Origin: Brucella grignonensis
Lineage (GTDB): Bacteria > Pseudomonadota > Alphaproteobacteria > Rhizobiales > Rhizobiaceae
Direction of reading: 5' to 3'
Assembly: GCF_002252505.1 (NCBI RefSeq)
Contig: NZ_NNRL01000161.1
Location: 1 to 64,000, forward strand
DNA length: 64,000 bases
A program made the translations under genes and the position numbers. A model generated the notes under the pieces. The model was not told the origin of the DNA. It ran no database searches and saw only the letters and a list, made by a program, of their open reading frames with translations. Within the stretch, counting starts at the first letter, position 1. Every line of letters starts with the position of its first letter. Below are positions 1 to 9,755 of the stretch, in pieces.

Positions 1-73
1 CCGAACCATCTCCCTTAACACGGATCTTTACGTTGTAATCTACAACCCGCTTTACTGCGACAAGGACTTTCAT
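1..73 (-). CDS. etfB: Electron transfer flavoprotein subunit beta, 5' end only
   Basis: The minus strand reads ATG at 73-71 and continues open to the window edge. The 24 visible codons begin MKVLVAVKRVVDYNVKIRVK, which is the characteristic N-terminus of bacterial EtfB. EtfB pairs with EtfA to carry electrons from acyl-CoA dehydrogenases to ETF:ubiquinone oxidoreductase. An AGAGG Shine-Dalgarno lies about 9 bases before the ATG, supporting this start. The rest of the gene, and presumably etfA, lies beyond the left edge. A perfect 16-bp palindrome about 160 bp upstream may be its operator. Confidence 0.88.
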   Translation of the reverse strand, partial: MKVLVAVKRVVDYNVKIRVKGDGS

Positions 74-229
74 CCGCGATTACCTCTTCAATGACTTTTG
101 CGGCACGACTATGCCGCCGTGAATCTTTGCCCGCATGTCAGAAACCGACATGAAAACGCTGCTGACAGAAGCGCCGAGAAACCGGCACTTCCCCGCAACA
201 TCAGGAACCGGCACGAAACCTAAAGACGG

Positions 230-245
230 TTGACGTGCACGTCAA
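230..245. promoter_or_regulatory. Perfect 16-bp palindrome between etfB and queC, candidate operator
   Basis: TTGACGTGCACGTCAA reads identically on both strands. It lies in the 404-bp gap between the divergent etfB and queC starts, about 157 bp upstream of etfB. The form (ACGT half-sites) resembles operators of regulators of branched-chain and fatty-acid catabolism such as LiuR, which often control etf genes; that identification is from memory and is an inference. The remainder of the gap (74-437) shows no other gene. Confidence 0.45.
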
Positions 246-438
246 TCGCGGAAGGGCGGCAATATCGATTTAAATGAATTTATTCTGACAGATAGTCATT
301 CCGTTTCTGCACTAACGTTTGTCAGGTCTTGTCTTGTTGGTTTGACGCCCTTTGATAGTTTTCTTTTACGCGCGTCTCCTCGCATTTTCATGGCGTTTAC
401 AAGCCCGGTCTCATGCGCTAGGAGAGCCGCGTAAACAT

Positions 439-469
439 CCGGTCGCAGCCTACCCGGTCAAAACAAGGA
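439..469 (+). promoter_or_regulatory. preQ1-I type riboswitch in the queC leader
   Basis: The leader contains CCGG (439-442), a loop beginning TCGCAG, a second CCGG (454-457 region) and an A-rich tail AAAACAAGGA. This closely matches the minimal preQ1-I aptamer of Thermoanaerobacter tengcongensis, which has GGTCGCAG in the loop region and AAAACAAGG in the tail. The loop CCT can pair with the AGG of the tail to form the H-type pseudoknot, and that AGG is also the Shine-Dalgarno of queC (AAGGA 465-469, ATG 478). Binding of preQ1 would therefore hide the ribosome binding site and lower translation of the queuosine operon. Confidence 0.85.
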
Positions 470-477
470 CTCAAACT

Positions 478-1176
478 ATGAAGACGCTTGTCATCTGCTC
501 CGGCGGATTGGACTCCGTTTCGCTCGCGCACAAAATCGCAGCGGAACATCAGCTCACTGGCCTTATCTCGTTCGATTATGGTCAGCGGCACAAAAAGGAA
601 CTGAGCTTTGCGGAAGCCTGCGCAAAGCGGCTCAATGTGCCCCATCAAACCATCGACATCCGTCCAATCGGTGCGAGCCTAACCGGCTCGGCCCTGACGG
701 ATGATATCGATGTTCCTGACGGCCATTATGCCGAGGAAACGATGAAAATCACCGTCGTTCCCAACCGCAATGCCATCATGCTGGCGATTGCCTTTGGTGT
801 GGCAGCGGCCCAAAAGGCCGAAGCCGTGGCGCTTGCAGTTCATGGCGGCGATCACTTCATTTATCCCGATTGCCGTCCCGGCTTTATCGACGCTTTCCAG
901 ACCATGCAGAACCATGCGCTGGAAGGATATGCCGATATTCGGGTGCTTGCGCCCTATGTGCACAAGTCAAAAAGCGACATCGTTTCAGACGGTGCAAAAT
1001 ACGAGGCGCCGTTTGAAGCGACGTGGTCCTGCTACAAGGGCGGCGAGCATCATTGCGGGCGTTGCGGCACCTGTGTTGAACGTCGCGAGGCCTTCCATCT
1101 GGCAGGTGTCGCAGATCCCACCCGCTATGAGGATGCCGACTTCTGGCGCGCAGCCATTGAGAAGAGGAACGCCTGA
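478..1176 (+). CDS. queC: 7-cyano-7-deazaguanine synthase QueC
   Basis: QueC converts 7-carboxy-7-deazaguanine, ammonia and ATP to preQ0, the last common step toward queuosine. The 232-residue protein has the PP-loop SGGLDS at residues 8-13 and a C-terminal four-cysteine zinc site (C185, C193, C196, C199). The ATG at 478 is chosen over an in-frame TTG at 352 because it sits 8 bases after AAGGA and the upstream sequence is the riboswitch. The stop overlaps queD in ATGA, indicating translational coupling. Cytoplasmic. Confidence 0.96.
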   Translation: MKTLVICSGGLDSVSLAHKIAAEHQLTGLISFDYGQRHKKELSFAEACAKRLNVPHQTIDIRPIGASLTGSALTDDIDVPDGHYAEETMKITVVPNRNAIMLAIAFGVAAAQKAEAVALAVHGGDHFIYPDCRPGFIDAFQTMQNHALEGYADIRVLAPYVHKSKSDIVSDGAKYEAPFEATWSCYKGGEHHCGRCGTCVERREAFHLAGVADPTRYEDADFWRAAIEKRNA

Positions 1177-1544
1177 TGTATCGCATCACCAAGGAATTTC
1201 ATTTCTCCGCTTCGCATCAGCTGACCGAACTGCCTGCCGATCATCAATGTGCACGGCTGCACGGGCACAATTACATCGTTGAAGTGGAACTGTCGGCAGC
1301 CGATCTCAATGAGCATGGTTTCGTGCGCGATTATCACGAGCTGGCACCACTCAAGCGCTATATCGATGATGAGCTCGATCACCGCCATCTTAACGATGTG
1401 CTCGGGCATAATCGCGTGACGGCAGAGTTTCTGGCGCGCCATCTTTATGACTGGTGCCAGACACGCTGGCAGGAAGTCACAGCGGTAAGGGTCAGCGAAA
1501 CGCCTAAGACATGGGCAGAGTATCGGCCCGAGAGTCGATCATGA
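1176..1544 (+). CDS. queD: 6-carboxy-5,6,7,8-tetrahydropterin synthase QueD
   Basis: QueD converts dihydroneopterin triphosphate to 6-carboxytetrahydropterin, the substrate of QueE. At 122 residues it is of normal family length. The zinc histidines H14, H29 and H31 and the catalytic C25 are all visible ([14 protein letters not shown]). It overlaps queC by ATGA at its start and queE by ATGA at its end, so the three genes form one coupled operon under the upstream riboswitch. Confidence 0.95.
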   Translation: MYRITKEFHFSASHQLTELPADHQCARLHGHNYIVEVELSAADLNEHGFVRDYHELAPLKRYIDDELDHRHLNDVLGHNRVTAEFLARHLYDWCQTRWQEVTAVRVSETPKTWAEYRPESRS

Positions 1545-2272
1545 AGGCCAGCCCCGAAATCCGCATCAGCGAGATTTTCGGTCCGACCATTCAGGGCGAA
1601 GGTGTGTTGAGCGGCGAGCCGACTGTTTTCATACGCACGGGCGGCTGTGACTACCGCTGCGCATGGTGTGACAGTCTGCACGCTGTTGAAAGCCGCTTTC
1701 GCCATGACTGGAAACCGATGAGCGTTGAAGCCATATGGCACGAAGTGACGGCACTTTCGGGTAAAAAGCCCATAACGGTGTCACTTTCTGGCGGCAATCC
1801 AGCCATTCAGCCATTGGGACCACTAATCGATCATGGTCACGCGCAAGATTATCGCTTTGCGCTTGAAACTCAGGGATCGGTGGCAAAAGACTGGTTTGCC
1901 AAACTCGATACGTTGGTGCTCAGTCCGAAGCCACCTTCAAGTGGCATGGAGACGGATTGGGGTGCGCTCGCAGCTTCCATTGATGCAGCAGGATCGAAAC
2001 CCCGGACAGTGCTGAAATTCGTGGTCTTTGATGATGCAGATTATGCCTTTGCGAAAGCCGCATCAGCACGTCACCCGCATTTGGCCGTCTACCTTCAGCC
2101 CGGCAATCATACGCCCCCGCCGCCCGAAGATAATGATGCCCGCATCGACATGGGCGGCATCATGCGCCGTATGGAATGGCTGATCGACAAAGTTATGGCG
2201 GATCGCTGGTTCGAAGCCCATGTGTTGCCGCAGCTTCATGTACTGATCTGGGGCAACAAGCGCGGAGTCTGA
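1541..2272 (+). CDS. queE: 7-carboxy-7-deazaguanine synthase QueE
   Basis: QueE is a radical-SAM enzyme that contracts 6-carboxytetrahydropterin to the 7-deazaguanine base. The cluster motif is CX3CX2C (C36, C40, C43), preceded by the family signature around GEG at 19-21. The 243-residue start at 1541 overlaps the queD stop by ATGA; a longer start at 1511 lies inside queD and is less likely. It ends two bases before the stop of the convergent pduO gene. FolE and QueF, also needed for the pathway, are not in the window. Confidence 0.95.
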   Translation: MKASPEIRISEIFGPTIQGEGVLSGEPTVFIRTGGCDYRCAWCDSLHAVESRFRHDWKPMSVEAIWHEVTALSGKKPITVSLSGGNPAIQPLGPLIDHGHAQDYRFALETQGSVAKDWFAKLDTLVLSPKPPSSGMETDWGALAASIDAAGSKPRTVLKFVVFDDADYAFAKAASARHPHLAVYLQPGNHTPPPPEDNDARIDMGGIMRRMEWLIDKVMADRWFEAHVLPQLHVLIWGNKRGV

Positions 2273-2273
2273 A

Positions 2274-2858
2274 CTAGCGGTGTTGTCCCGGCACCCACAA
2301 AACATCGCTTGCGCCATTATCATTGACGGCGCGGGCGGCGACAAACAGGAAATCGGAGAGGCGGTTGATATATTGCAGCGCCTCCTTAGAAACCACTTCG
2401 CCTTCGGTCTTTGCAAGCTGTACCATCAGCCGTTCGGCACGGCGGGAAACGGTGCGCGCAAGATGCAACGCCGCTGAAGCAGGCGAGCCTCCAGGCAAAA
2501 TGAACGAACGCAGCGGCGGGATATCCGCGTTCAACTGATCGATATCGGCTTCAAGCCGTGTGGCCTGCGAAGCGACGATGCGCAGCGGCTCATAGGCAAG
2601 TGGTTTGCCATCATCGGGCGTAGAAAGATCAGCGCCAAGGTCGAACAGATCGTTCTGGATACGCGCAAGCATCGCATCGATATGAGCATGATCTTCACCG
2701 CTTGTATGAAGTCGCACCAAACCGATGCAGGCATTGGTTTCATCAACCGTGCCGTAGGCTTCAACCCGCAGATCGGATTTCAACCTGCGCGGACCCGAAG
2801 TGAGACCCGTGGTGCCGTCATCGCCTGTGCGTGTATAAATCTTGTTGAGCCTAACCAT
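2274..2858 (-). CDS. pduO: PduO-type ATP:cob(I)alamin adenosyltransferase
   Basis: Transfers the adenosyl group of ATP to cob(I)alamin, making the coenzyme B12 used for example by methylmalonyl-CoA mutase. The 194-residue protein has the PduO-family N-terminus MVRLNKIYTRTGDDGTTGL, whose TRTGDDGTTGL segment binds ATP, and the C-terminal RRAERLM helix. It follows the HIG1 gene by 2 bp, so they are co-transcribed. The unrelated CobA/CobO type lacks this N-terminus. It is often annotated cobO in Brucella. Confidence 0.93.
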   Translation of the reverse strand: MVRLNKIYTRTGDDGTTGLTSGPRRLKSDLRVEAYGTVDETNACIGLVRLHTSGEDHAHIDAMLARIQNDLFDLGADLSTPDDGKPLAYEPLRIVASQATRLEADIDQLNADIPPLRSFILPGGSPASAALHLARTVSRRAERLMVQLAKTEGEVVSKEALQYINRLSDFLFVAARAVNDNGASDVLWVPGQHR

Positions 2859-2860
2859 GT

Positions 2861-3064
2861 TTACTGGCCGCTGGTCTGGCGCGCGAAATATACAGCTGCG
2901 ACGATCAGTACGATCGCAACAAACTGCAGGAAGACACGCAGCTGCATCATTTTGTTGGAGAAGTTGCCGTCACCACCGCGCATCATGTTGCGCAGACCAA
3001 TAATCAGCACAATTGCCACTGCGAACATGGCCACCATGGCCGCAGCCTTGAACAGAAAGTCCAT
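2861..3064 (-). CDS. HIG1-domain twin transmembrane protein
   Basis: A 67-residue protein with two hydrophobic segments (about 5-24 and 44-62) joined by a loop ending SNKMMQLRVFLQFVA, the signature of the hypoxia-induced HIG1 family. Mitochondrial relatives (HIGD, Rcf1) bind respiratory complexes, especially cytochrome oxidase; the role in bacteria is less defined. It sits between an SDR gene and pduO on the same strand. A role in the respiratory membrane is an inference from the family. Confidence 0.85.
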   Translation of the reverse strand: MDFLFKAAAMVAMFAVAIVLIIGLRNMMRGGDGNFSNKMMQLRVFLQFVAIVLIVAAVYFARQTSGQ

Positions 3065-3096
3065 TTATTTTCTCCCATAATCCGCCATCTCTGTTT

Positions 3097-3939
3097 TCAA
3101 GACTGGTCGGACAGCATTCGATAGAGCCAGCGCGACGGCAGCAGGCGTCGTGCCAGAATACCCAGTTTCGCCAGTCGCGTAACCGCATAATGCGGACGCG
3201 GCTTGGGCGCCTCCAATGCATGCACAAGTACCGCGTAAACCGCTTCCGGGCCAAGCTTGTTTTTAGACTTCGTGCCACCATCATCGAGTTTCGCCATCTG
3301 ACGCTGGTAAAGTTCTCGATGCACTGAATGTTCAAGGTCAATATTGGCCCGTGCATGCATGGCAGCATTATAGGTGAAGCGCGAGGCAATCGGTCCCGGC
3401 TCTATCATCGAAACCTCAATACCGGAGCCTTCCAGCTCCATACGCTGGGCGAGCATCAGACCCTCGAGCGCAAACTTCGATGCCACATAAGCGCCGCGCC
3501 ATTTCATCGGCACAAGCCCGAGAATGGAAGAACAATGCACGATGCGGCCATGCCCTTGCGCACGCATCACCGGAACGATGCGACGTGTCAGATCATGCCA
3601 GCCAAAGAAATTGGCTTCAAATTGCGCACGCAATGCTTCAACCGGCAGATCTTCAATCGCGCCGGGCTGTGCGTAAGCACCATTGTTGAACAGCGCGTCG
3701 AGCGTGCCGTCGGTTGCGCGCAGCACTTCATCGACCAGCGCTTCGATTGATTGCGGTTCTGTGTAATCGAGGTAGAAAGCCTCAAGCCCTTTGGCTTTGA
3801 GCGCTGCAATATCCTCATCCTTGCGTGCCGTCGCAAACACGCGCCAACCGGCCCTGTGCAAAGCCTCGGCACAATAGGCACCGATACCGGACGAGCAGCC
3901 GGTTATAAGGATGCTGCGCTTTGCATTTTGTGAGATCAT
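3097..3939 (-). CDS. Short-chain dehydrogenase/reductase
   Basis: A classical SDR of 280 residues. The nucleotide-binding motif TGCSSGIG (about 13-20), NNGAY (about 86-90), the serine of the CSSILG segment and the catalytic YVASK motif are all present. The substrate cannot be read from sequence; the 280-residue length and C-terminal tail resemble the SDR subgroup that handles lipids or retinol-like substrates. It is upstream of the HIG1 gene by 32 bp and may lead that operon. Confidence 0.88.
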   Translation of the reverse strand: MISQNAKRSILITGCSSGIGAYCAEALHRAGWRVFATARKDEDIAALKAKGLEAFYLDYTEPQSIEALVDEVLRATDGTLDALFNNGAYAQPGAIEDLPVEALRAQFEANFFGWHDLTRRIVPVMRAQGHGRIVHCSSILGLVPMKWRGAYVASKFALEGLMLAQRMELEGSGIEVSMIEPGPIASRFTYNAAMHARANIDLEHSVHRELYQRQMAKLDDGGTKSKNKLGPEAVYAVLVHALEAPKPRPHYAVTRLAKLGILARRLLPSRWLYRMLSDQS

Positions 3940-4082
3940 AGCGTGTTTCCTGCGGCGATACTTTGATCAGACTGCTTGATTCGCAACCGGTTTAAAACAT
4001 CCCGCCCCTTGCATTTCCCAATTCGATACTAGATTTAAGGCCTTGAATTCAAATAACCGGACCGAGAGGGGCAAATCTGCGG

Positions 4083-4946
4083 ATGCGAAAAGTAAGGCGT
4101 TTTCTCCGTCAGATCACCTTCGATGTTTATGGACATTTCAGCAGCGACGATGGCTGGGCATTTGCCTCTCATATCGCCCTGTCCGGGCTGATGGCAATGT
4201 TCCCCTTTCTGATCTTTGCAACGTCGCTCGCCAGCTTTCTGGGTACCAAGGAATTTGCCAATACGGCTGTGCATGTCATTTTCGACATGTGGCCCTCCAA
4301 TATTGCAGGTCCTATCGCCAATGAAGTGATGAACGTTCTGACCGTTCAGCGTGGTGGACTTTTGACTGTGAGTGTGATCGCAGCCGCCTATTTTGCGTCC
4401 AACGGCGTGGAAGCACTGCGTATGTCGCTCAACCGTGCCTATCGGGTAAGTGACCAGCGCTCGATTATTTTCTGCCGCCTGCAAAGTTTAGGCTTTGTGC
4501 TTATTGGCACGATCAGTCTCATGGCAATCAGCTTTCTGCTGGTTCTCGCACCTCTTGCGGTACGCCTTGCCGAGCAATGGTTTCCAGACATTGCGCCCTT
4601 CACTGGCACGATTGCTATCTGGCGCTACACGATTGCAGTGATCGTTCTGGTGCTTGCGCTCTTTATCGTACACATCTGGCTGCCTGCCGGGCGGCGACGT
4701 CTGAGCGACATTCTGCCGGGCATCGGCATCACACTGATTGCCTGGCTTGCGGCCGCAACCGCCTTCGCAAAATATCTTGAGACCTTTGCAAGCTATGTCA
4801 CCACCTATGCGGGCCTTGCCTCGATTATGGTGGCGATTGTCTTTCTCTACATGCTCTCAGCAATCTTCATCATCGGCGCGGAAATCAATGCCGCGATCAT
4901 GAATTTCCGCAAACGCCACCAGCAGCCCGAACTCAATATAGAATGA
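4083..4946 (+). CDS. YihY/BrkB-family inner membrane protein
   Basis: A 287-residue protein with about six hydrophobic segments and the family features: ALSGLMAMFPFLIF near residue 35, and the C-terminal IIGAEINAAI near residue 265. YihY proteins were once called ribonuclease BN by mistake; their function is not established. The ATG at 4083 is preceded by a GAGGGG purine tract. The stop codon abuts the stop of the convergent EamA gene with no gap. Confidence 0.88.
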   Translation: MRKVRRFLRQITFDVYGHFSSDDGWAFASHIALSGLMAMFPFLIFATSLASFLGTKEFANTAVHVIFDMWPSNIAGPIANEVMNVLTVQRGGLLTVSVIAAAYFASNGVEALRMSLNRAYRVSDQRSIIFCRLQSLGFVLIGTISLMAISFLLVLAPLAVRLAEQWFPDIAPFTGTIAIWRYTIAVIVLVLALFIVHIWLPAGRRRLSDILPGIGITLIAWLAAATAFAKYLETFASYVTTYAGLASIMVAIVFLYMLSAIFIIGAEINAAIMNFRKRHQQPELNIE

Positions 4947-5804
4947 CTATTTGCGAAGCGTCGTCAGCGCGACACCAAGCGTCGTCACCACCATGCCTGC
5001 AATCTGGATGGGGCTGAGTGTTTCGCCGAAAATCAGATAGGCCATGATCGCAGCCGTGCCCGGCACGAGATAAAACAGTGACGCCACCTTCGACATGGCA
5101 CCTTCACGGATCATCACCAGCAGCGCCAGAATGGCTCCGATGGAAATAGCAAGCGTCAGCCAGACCATCGCAAAGATAAGCTCCGGCGACCAGATCATCA
5201 CACGTGTTTCAAAGGCGAAAGCCCCAATCGCGGTCAATGCCGCCGCCGCAATATATTGCACGGCGGTTCCAGCCTTAAGATCGCCTGCTGTTCCGAAACG
5301 CTTTTGCCAAACCGTACCAGTGCTGATGGCCAGAACAGCCACAAAAGCCGCGCACAGGCTTTGCGGATCAACACCATTGCCAGCTGAAAACTTCGGCCAG
5401 ACCACCATGGCAACGCCCAGAAAGCCGACCAGAAGGCCCAGCCATTGCCGCCCACTGGCACGTTCACCCAGAAGAAGGGCTGCAATCAGCGTCGTCAGCA
5501 TTGGTTGAAGACCCGCAACAAGTCCGGACATGCCTGCGGGCAATCCGTGATGCACAGCCCAGAACAGAGCCGAAAGATAGACACCATGAATAAGGCAGCC
5601 AGCAATGGCTGCGTGCATCAAAACCTTGCCGCGGGGCCAAACGCTACGGCTCACCAATGCCCAGAGAATCATGATCACGGCTGCGATGGAAAACCGCACC
5701 GCCATGAAACTGAACGGTTCCGCATAGGGCATGGAGAGCCCGGCACCGATAAAGCCGGTAGCCCAAAGCAGGACAAACATGATGGGAAAAAAGCGAGTGG
5801 CCAT
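4947..5804 (-). CDS. EamA-family (DMT superfamily) transporter
   Basis: About ten transmembrane helices arranged as two EamA repeats, typical of metabolite or drug exporters such as RhaT/YdcZ relatives. The substrate is not predictable. The ATG at 5804 (MATRFFPIMF) is preferred over an in-frame TTG at 5846 because the hydrophobic region begins immediately after it, giving 285 residues. One of three EamA proteins in the window (others at 19.7 and 38.9 kb). Confidence 0.85.
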   Translation of the reverse strand: MATRFFPIMFVLLWATGFIGAGLSMPYAEPFSFMAVRFSIAAVIMILWALVSRSVWPRGKVLMHAAIAGCLIHGVYLSALFWAVHHGLPAGMSGLVAGLQPMLTTLIAALLLGERASGRQWLGLLVGFLGVAMVVWPKFSAGNGVDPQSLCAAFVAVLAISTGTVWQKRFGTAGDLKAGTAVQYIAAAALTAIGAFAFETRVMIWSPELIFAMVWLTLAISIGAILALLVMIREGAMSKVASLFYLVPGTAAIMAYLIFGETLSPIQIAGMVVTTLGVALTTLRK

Positions 5805-5933
5805 GACAGGGACTTTGACTGAGACTTTCTTATTTGCCGCCTGCAATAGTCTTCTTGGCGCTATTAGACCATCACATAAATCTGATTGCTGCGATCAATT
5901 TGCCAAATGCGTCTCATCCACCTATGAAACGGC

Positions 5934-6419
5934 ATGGACGCTCAAAACGACACAATCCGCATTCTCGTCGATGCCGACGCCTGTCCGGTGAAGGCTGAAA
6001 TCTATCGTGTTGCCGAGCGCCATGGCTTGCCCGTGGTTCTCGTCGCCAACAGCTATATCGCCATCCCGCGCGACGCAGAACGTGTCGAGCGTATTGTCGT
6101 TTCCGACAAGCTTGATGCAGCAGATGACTGGATCGCAGAAAATTCCCGACCGGGCATGGTTGTGATCACCGCAGATATTCCGCTTGCGAGCCGGTCGATT
6201 GCAATGGGTGCCTCGGTCATAGCCCCCAATGGAAAAGTGCACACGGCAAGCACCATCGGCAATACGCTCGCCACGCGCAACCTGATGGATTCACTGCGTT
6301 CGGCAGGCGAAGTCACGCGCGGCCCAGCACCGTTCTCGCCCAAAGACCGCTCAGCCTTCTTATCCGCGCTTGAACTGGCAATCGTCCAGCTGAAACGCTC
6401 CGGCTTTAAATCAGGATGA
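5934..6419 (+). CDS. yaiI: YaiI/YqxD family protein (DUF188)
   Basis: A 161-residue protein with the family hallmarks [11 protein letters not shown] near residue 10, [12 protein letters not shown] near 60 and the late TGPAPF-like segment [13 protein letters not shown]. The DADACPVK stretch resembles the acidic core of PIN-like nucleases, but no activity is firmly known to me. It overlaps the stop of the convergent LysE-family gene by 9 bp. Confidence 0.9.
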   Translation: MDAQNDTIRILVDADACPVKAEIYRVAERHGLPVVLVANSYIAIPRDAERVERIVVSDKLDAADDWIAENSRPGMVVITADIPLASRSIAMGASVIAPNGKVHTASTIGNTLATRNLMDSLRSAGEVTRGPAPFSPKDRSAFLSALELAIVQLKRSGFKSG

Positions 6420-7031
6420 TCGCATCGAGGCGGTCGCTATCCCTGCCCCGATCAGCATTGTCCCACCTGCCCGGTTGAAGATGCGCAAAGCGCGTTCATT
6501 GGCAAAGAAGCGTCGTGCACGCGTGGCAATCAGCGCATAAGTAAAGGCATTGAGAAAGGCGAGCACAAGGAACGTGCTTTCAAAGACCAGCATCTGTGTC
6601 ACAAAATCGCGATGCGGGCTTAAGAACTGCGGCAGGAAAGCCACGAAAAACGTGATGCTTTTTGGATTAAGTGCGGTCACCAGCCACGCATGAAGCAGCA
6701 TTCTGACTGGTTTCACCTGATCATGTCGCGCCTTGGCATTCATCGTGCCACCGGCTCGAAACAGCTTTATACCGAGCCAGATAAGATAGGCAGCACCAAC
6801 CCATTTGACGGCGGTAAAAATCGTGGCCGATGCTGCAAGCAATGCGCCAACCCCCAGCATCGACAGCGTCATGGCGGTGAAATCGCCAAGCGCCACACCG
6901 ATAGCCATGGGAAGTGCTGCTTTCCAACCCTGCCCAAGTGCGTAGGACACCACCAGCAAAACCGTCGGTCCCGGTATAATCAGAAGCACGATGGATGCGG
7001 CAGAAAATGCCAGCCAGACTTCAACACTCAT
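6411..7031 (-). CDS. LysE-family amino acid exporter
   Basis: A 206-residue protein with five to six transmembrane helices and the RhtB/LysE N-terminus including [17 protein letters not shown] near residue 20. Members export amino acids such as lysine, threonine or homoserine lactone; the substrate here is unknown. The ATG at 7031 has a GAGAGGAAG Shine-Dalgarno 7-8 bases upstream; a longer upstream start at 7067 lacks one. The C-terminus overlaps yaiI tail-to-tail. Confidence 0.88.
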   Translation of the reverse strand: MSVEVWLAFSAASIVLLIIPGPTVLLVVSYALGQGWKAALPMAIGVALGDFTAMTLSMLGVGALLAASATIFTAVKWVGAAYLIWLGIKLFRAGGTMNAKARHDQVKPVRMLLHAWLVTALNPKSITFFVAFLPQFLSPHRDFVTQMLVFESTFLVLAFLNAFTYALIATRARRFFANERALRIFNRAGGTMLIGAGIATASMRSS

Positions 7032-7084
7032 GAGCAACTTCCTCTCTCTCAAAAAAGAGGAAGCCACCGAATACGTTACTTGTC

Positions 7085-7190
7085 TAGAGCATAATTCCTT
7101 AAACTTGAATCAGTTGAATGTGAAATTATGCTCTGACATTAAAGGGTTAGAGCGACCTTTGGGCGTCCAATAGGACGCCCGGCGCTCTAG
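7085..7190. repeat. AGAGC palindromic repeat, family A, two hairpins
   Basis: Two adjacent palindromes fill the gap between tlpA and the LysE gene. The first has AGAGCATAATT at 7086 and AATTATGCTCT ending near 7134. The second, 7148-7189, begins TAGAGCG, contains a GGGCGTCC/GGACGCCC stem with a 4-base loop, and ends CGCTCTA. There is no T-run, so it is a repeat and not a classical terminator. Related degenerate copies lie at 21659 and 62614. Confidence 0.75.
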
Positions 7191-7895
7191 CTAAAGTTTT
7201 TGCGCGGCCTCGATCAGCCTGATTGCGTCGGGGCTGTCCCACGGAGCAGGACCATTCATCGAGGCAATCTGACAACCTTCCTTATCGACCAGCAGCGTCA
7301 CCGGAAGACCAAATGCCAGATTCTTGCGCTTCAATTCATTGAAGCTCGACATGGTCGCATCGCGGTTGAGGCTCAGGCTCTTGATGCCGATTTCTTCAAG
7401 GAATTTTTTCGGCTTCTCGTCAGAACCCGTATCAATATTAATGGCAACGACATCGAAATCACTGCCACCCTTTTTCGCCTGAAGATTGTCGAGTTCCGGC
7501 ATTTCCTCGCGGCAAGGCGCACACCACGTCGCCCAAAGATTCACGAGGAGCGTCTTGCCCTTATAATCGCCGAGCGTAGTCATCTTGCCATCAGGACCGG
7601 TGAAAGCGATATGCGCGACTGAAATCGGCTTTTCCGCCGCGCGCATGGCGGCTACGGTGCCAGTTGCAGCAGCATCAAGGCTCTTCAGGGAATCTGCTTT
7701 CAACGCACATTGTGCGGAAGCTTCGTCACTTTGGGCAGAAACAGTGCTCGTCGCCGAAACATTGCTATCAGGTGCATTGCCAGAAGGCAGTTCCATCACG
7801 TATACCGCCCCGATACCGGCAATGACACCGGCAAGAGCTGCAAGAAGGACGATCTTCCGATTGCCTGACTTTGCCTTATCGTTGTCTTCTGCCAT
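7191..7895 (-). CDS. tlpA: TlpA-type membrane-anchored thiol:disulfide protein
   Basis: A 234-residue thioredoxin-like protein with one N-terminal membrane anchor (about residues 13-31, VLLAALAGVIAGIGAVYVM) and the redox motif WCAPC near residues 124-128. The late cis-proline region GLPVTLLVD is present. In Bradyrhizobium, TlpA works in the periplasm and is needed for cytochrome aa3 biogenesis, reducing copper chaperones and CoxB. It is divergent from argH, the usual Rhizobiales arrangement. Confidence 0.88.
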   Translation of the reverse strand: MAEDNDKAKSGNRKIVLLAALAGVIAGIGAVYVMELPSGNAPDSNVSATSTVSAQSDEASAQCALKADSLKSLDAAATGTVAAMRAAEKPISVAHIAFTGPDGKMTTLGDYKGKTLLVNLWATWCAPCREEMPELDNLQAKKGGSDFDVVAINIDTGSDEKPKKFLEEIGIKSLSLNRDATMSSFNELKRKNLAFGLPVTLLVDKEGCQIASMNGPAPWDSPDAIRLIEAAQKL

Positions 7896-7915
7896 CGCGC
7901 GTCACTTTTCCTTAA

Positions 7916-9340
<1,425 letters not shown>

Positions 9341-9353
9341 GCAGAGCATCTTA

Positions 9354-9383
9354 GTGAGGTCACTCCTGAAGGAGTGATTTCAC
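9354..9383. terminator. Hairpin after argH
   Basis: TCACTCC and GGAGTGA form a 7-bp stem with a TGAA loop, extended by GTGA/TCAC after a small internal loop. The following sequence is only moderately T-rich, so this is a weak terminator or mRNA-end hairpin. Confidence 0.4.
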
Positions 9384-9439
9384 TTTCAGATATTTTGGGT
9401 TAGACCTGACCCATAGACACATTCCGGGAACCAAAGCTG

Positions 9440-9622
9440 ATGACAGGCCGCTCCGCCATTTCTTCCGTGCTTCTGATCGCAGCCCTTGCTGCTACTCTTG
9501 CCGCTTGCGGACGAAAAGGCCCGCTTGAGCCACCGCCTGCCCAGATGATCACCAACGATCAGGGCCGCACAGTCGAGAAACCGAAGGAAGACAAGCCCTT
9601 TATCCTCGACAAGATTCTTTGA
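9440..9622 (+). CDS. lptM: LptM-like small lipoprotein
   Basis: A 60-residue lipoprotein with a hydrophobic signal and lipobox ending LAACGRKGPLE (lipidated Cys near residue 23). The CGxKGPL motif defines the LptM/YifL family; the Escherichia coli protein helps LptD mature in the LPS translocon. Its position between argH and lysA is the same as yifL relative to lysine and arginine genes in many Proteobacteria. Outer-membrane location is inferred from family. Confidence 0.85.
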   Translation: MTGRSAISSVLLIAALAATLAACGRKGPLEPPPAQMITNDQGRTVEKPKEDKPFILDKIL

Positions 9623-9623
9623 G

Positions 9624-9666
9624 TGCTCATCTCGATCTGATAAAATCGGATCGAAACGTGCTCTAA
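9624..9666. repeat. Short palindromic repeat, family D
   Basis: Contains CGATCTGAT and ATCGGATCG arms and ends GTGCTCT. The same core (agagc... GATCTGATT... AATCAGATC... gctct) occurs at 29543-29584 and 38823-38864. It lies between lptM and lysA. Confidence 0.6.
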
Positions 9667-9755
9667 AGTCTTTTACCTGAAGCATATCTTACCGATTCTC
9701 GTTTCACTCCGGTCGGACTATGCTCCAATCTCTGATCAAGCAGGGACTGTTTCCC

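Noticed and set aside
352..477. N-terminal extension of QueC from a TTG at 352
   Set aside because: The extension is translated from the riboswitch leader and lacks family similarity; ATG 478 has a good Shine-Dalgarno.
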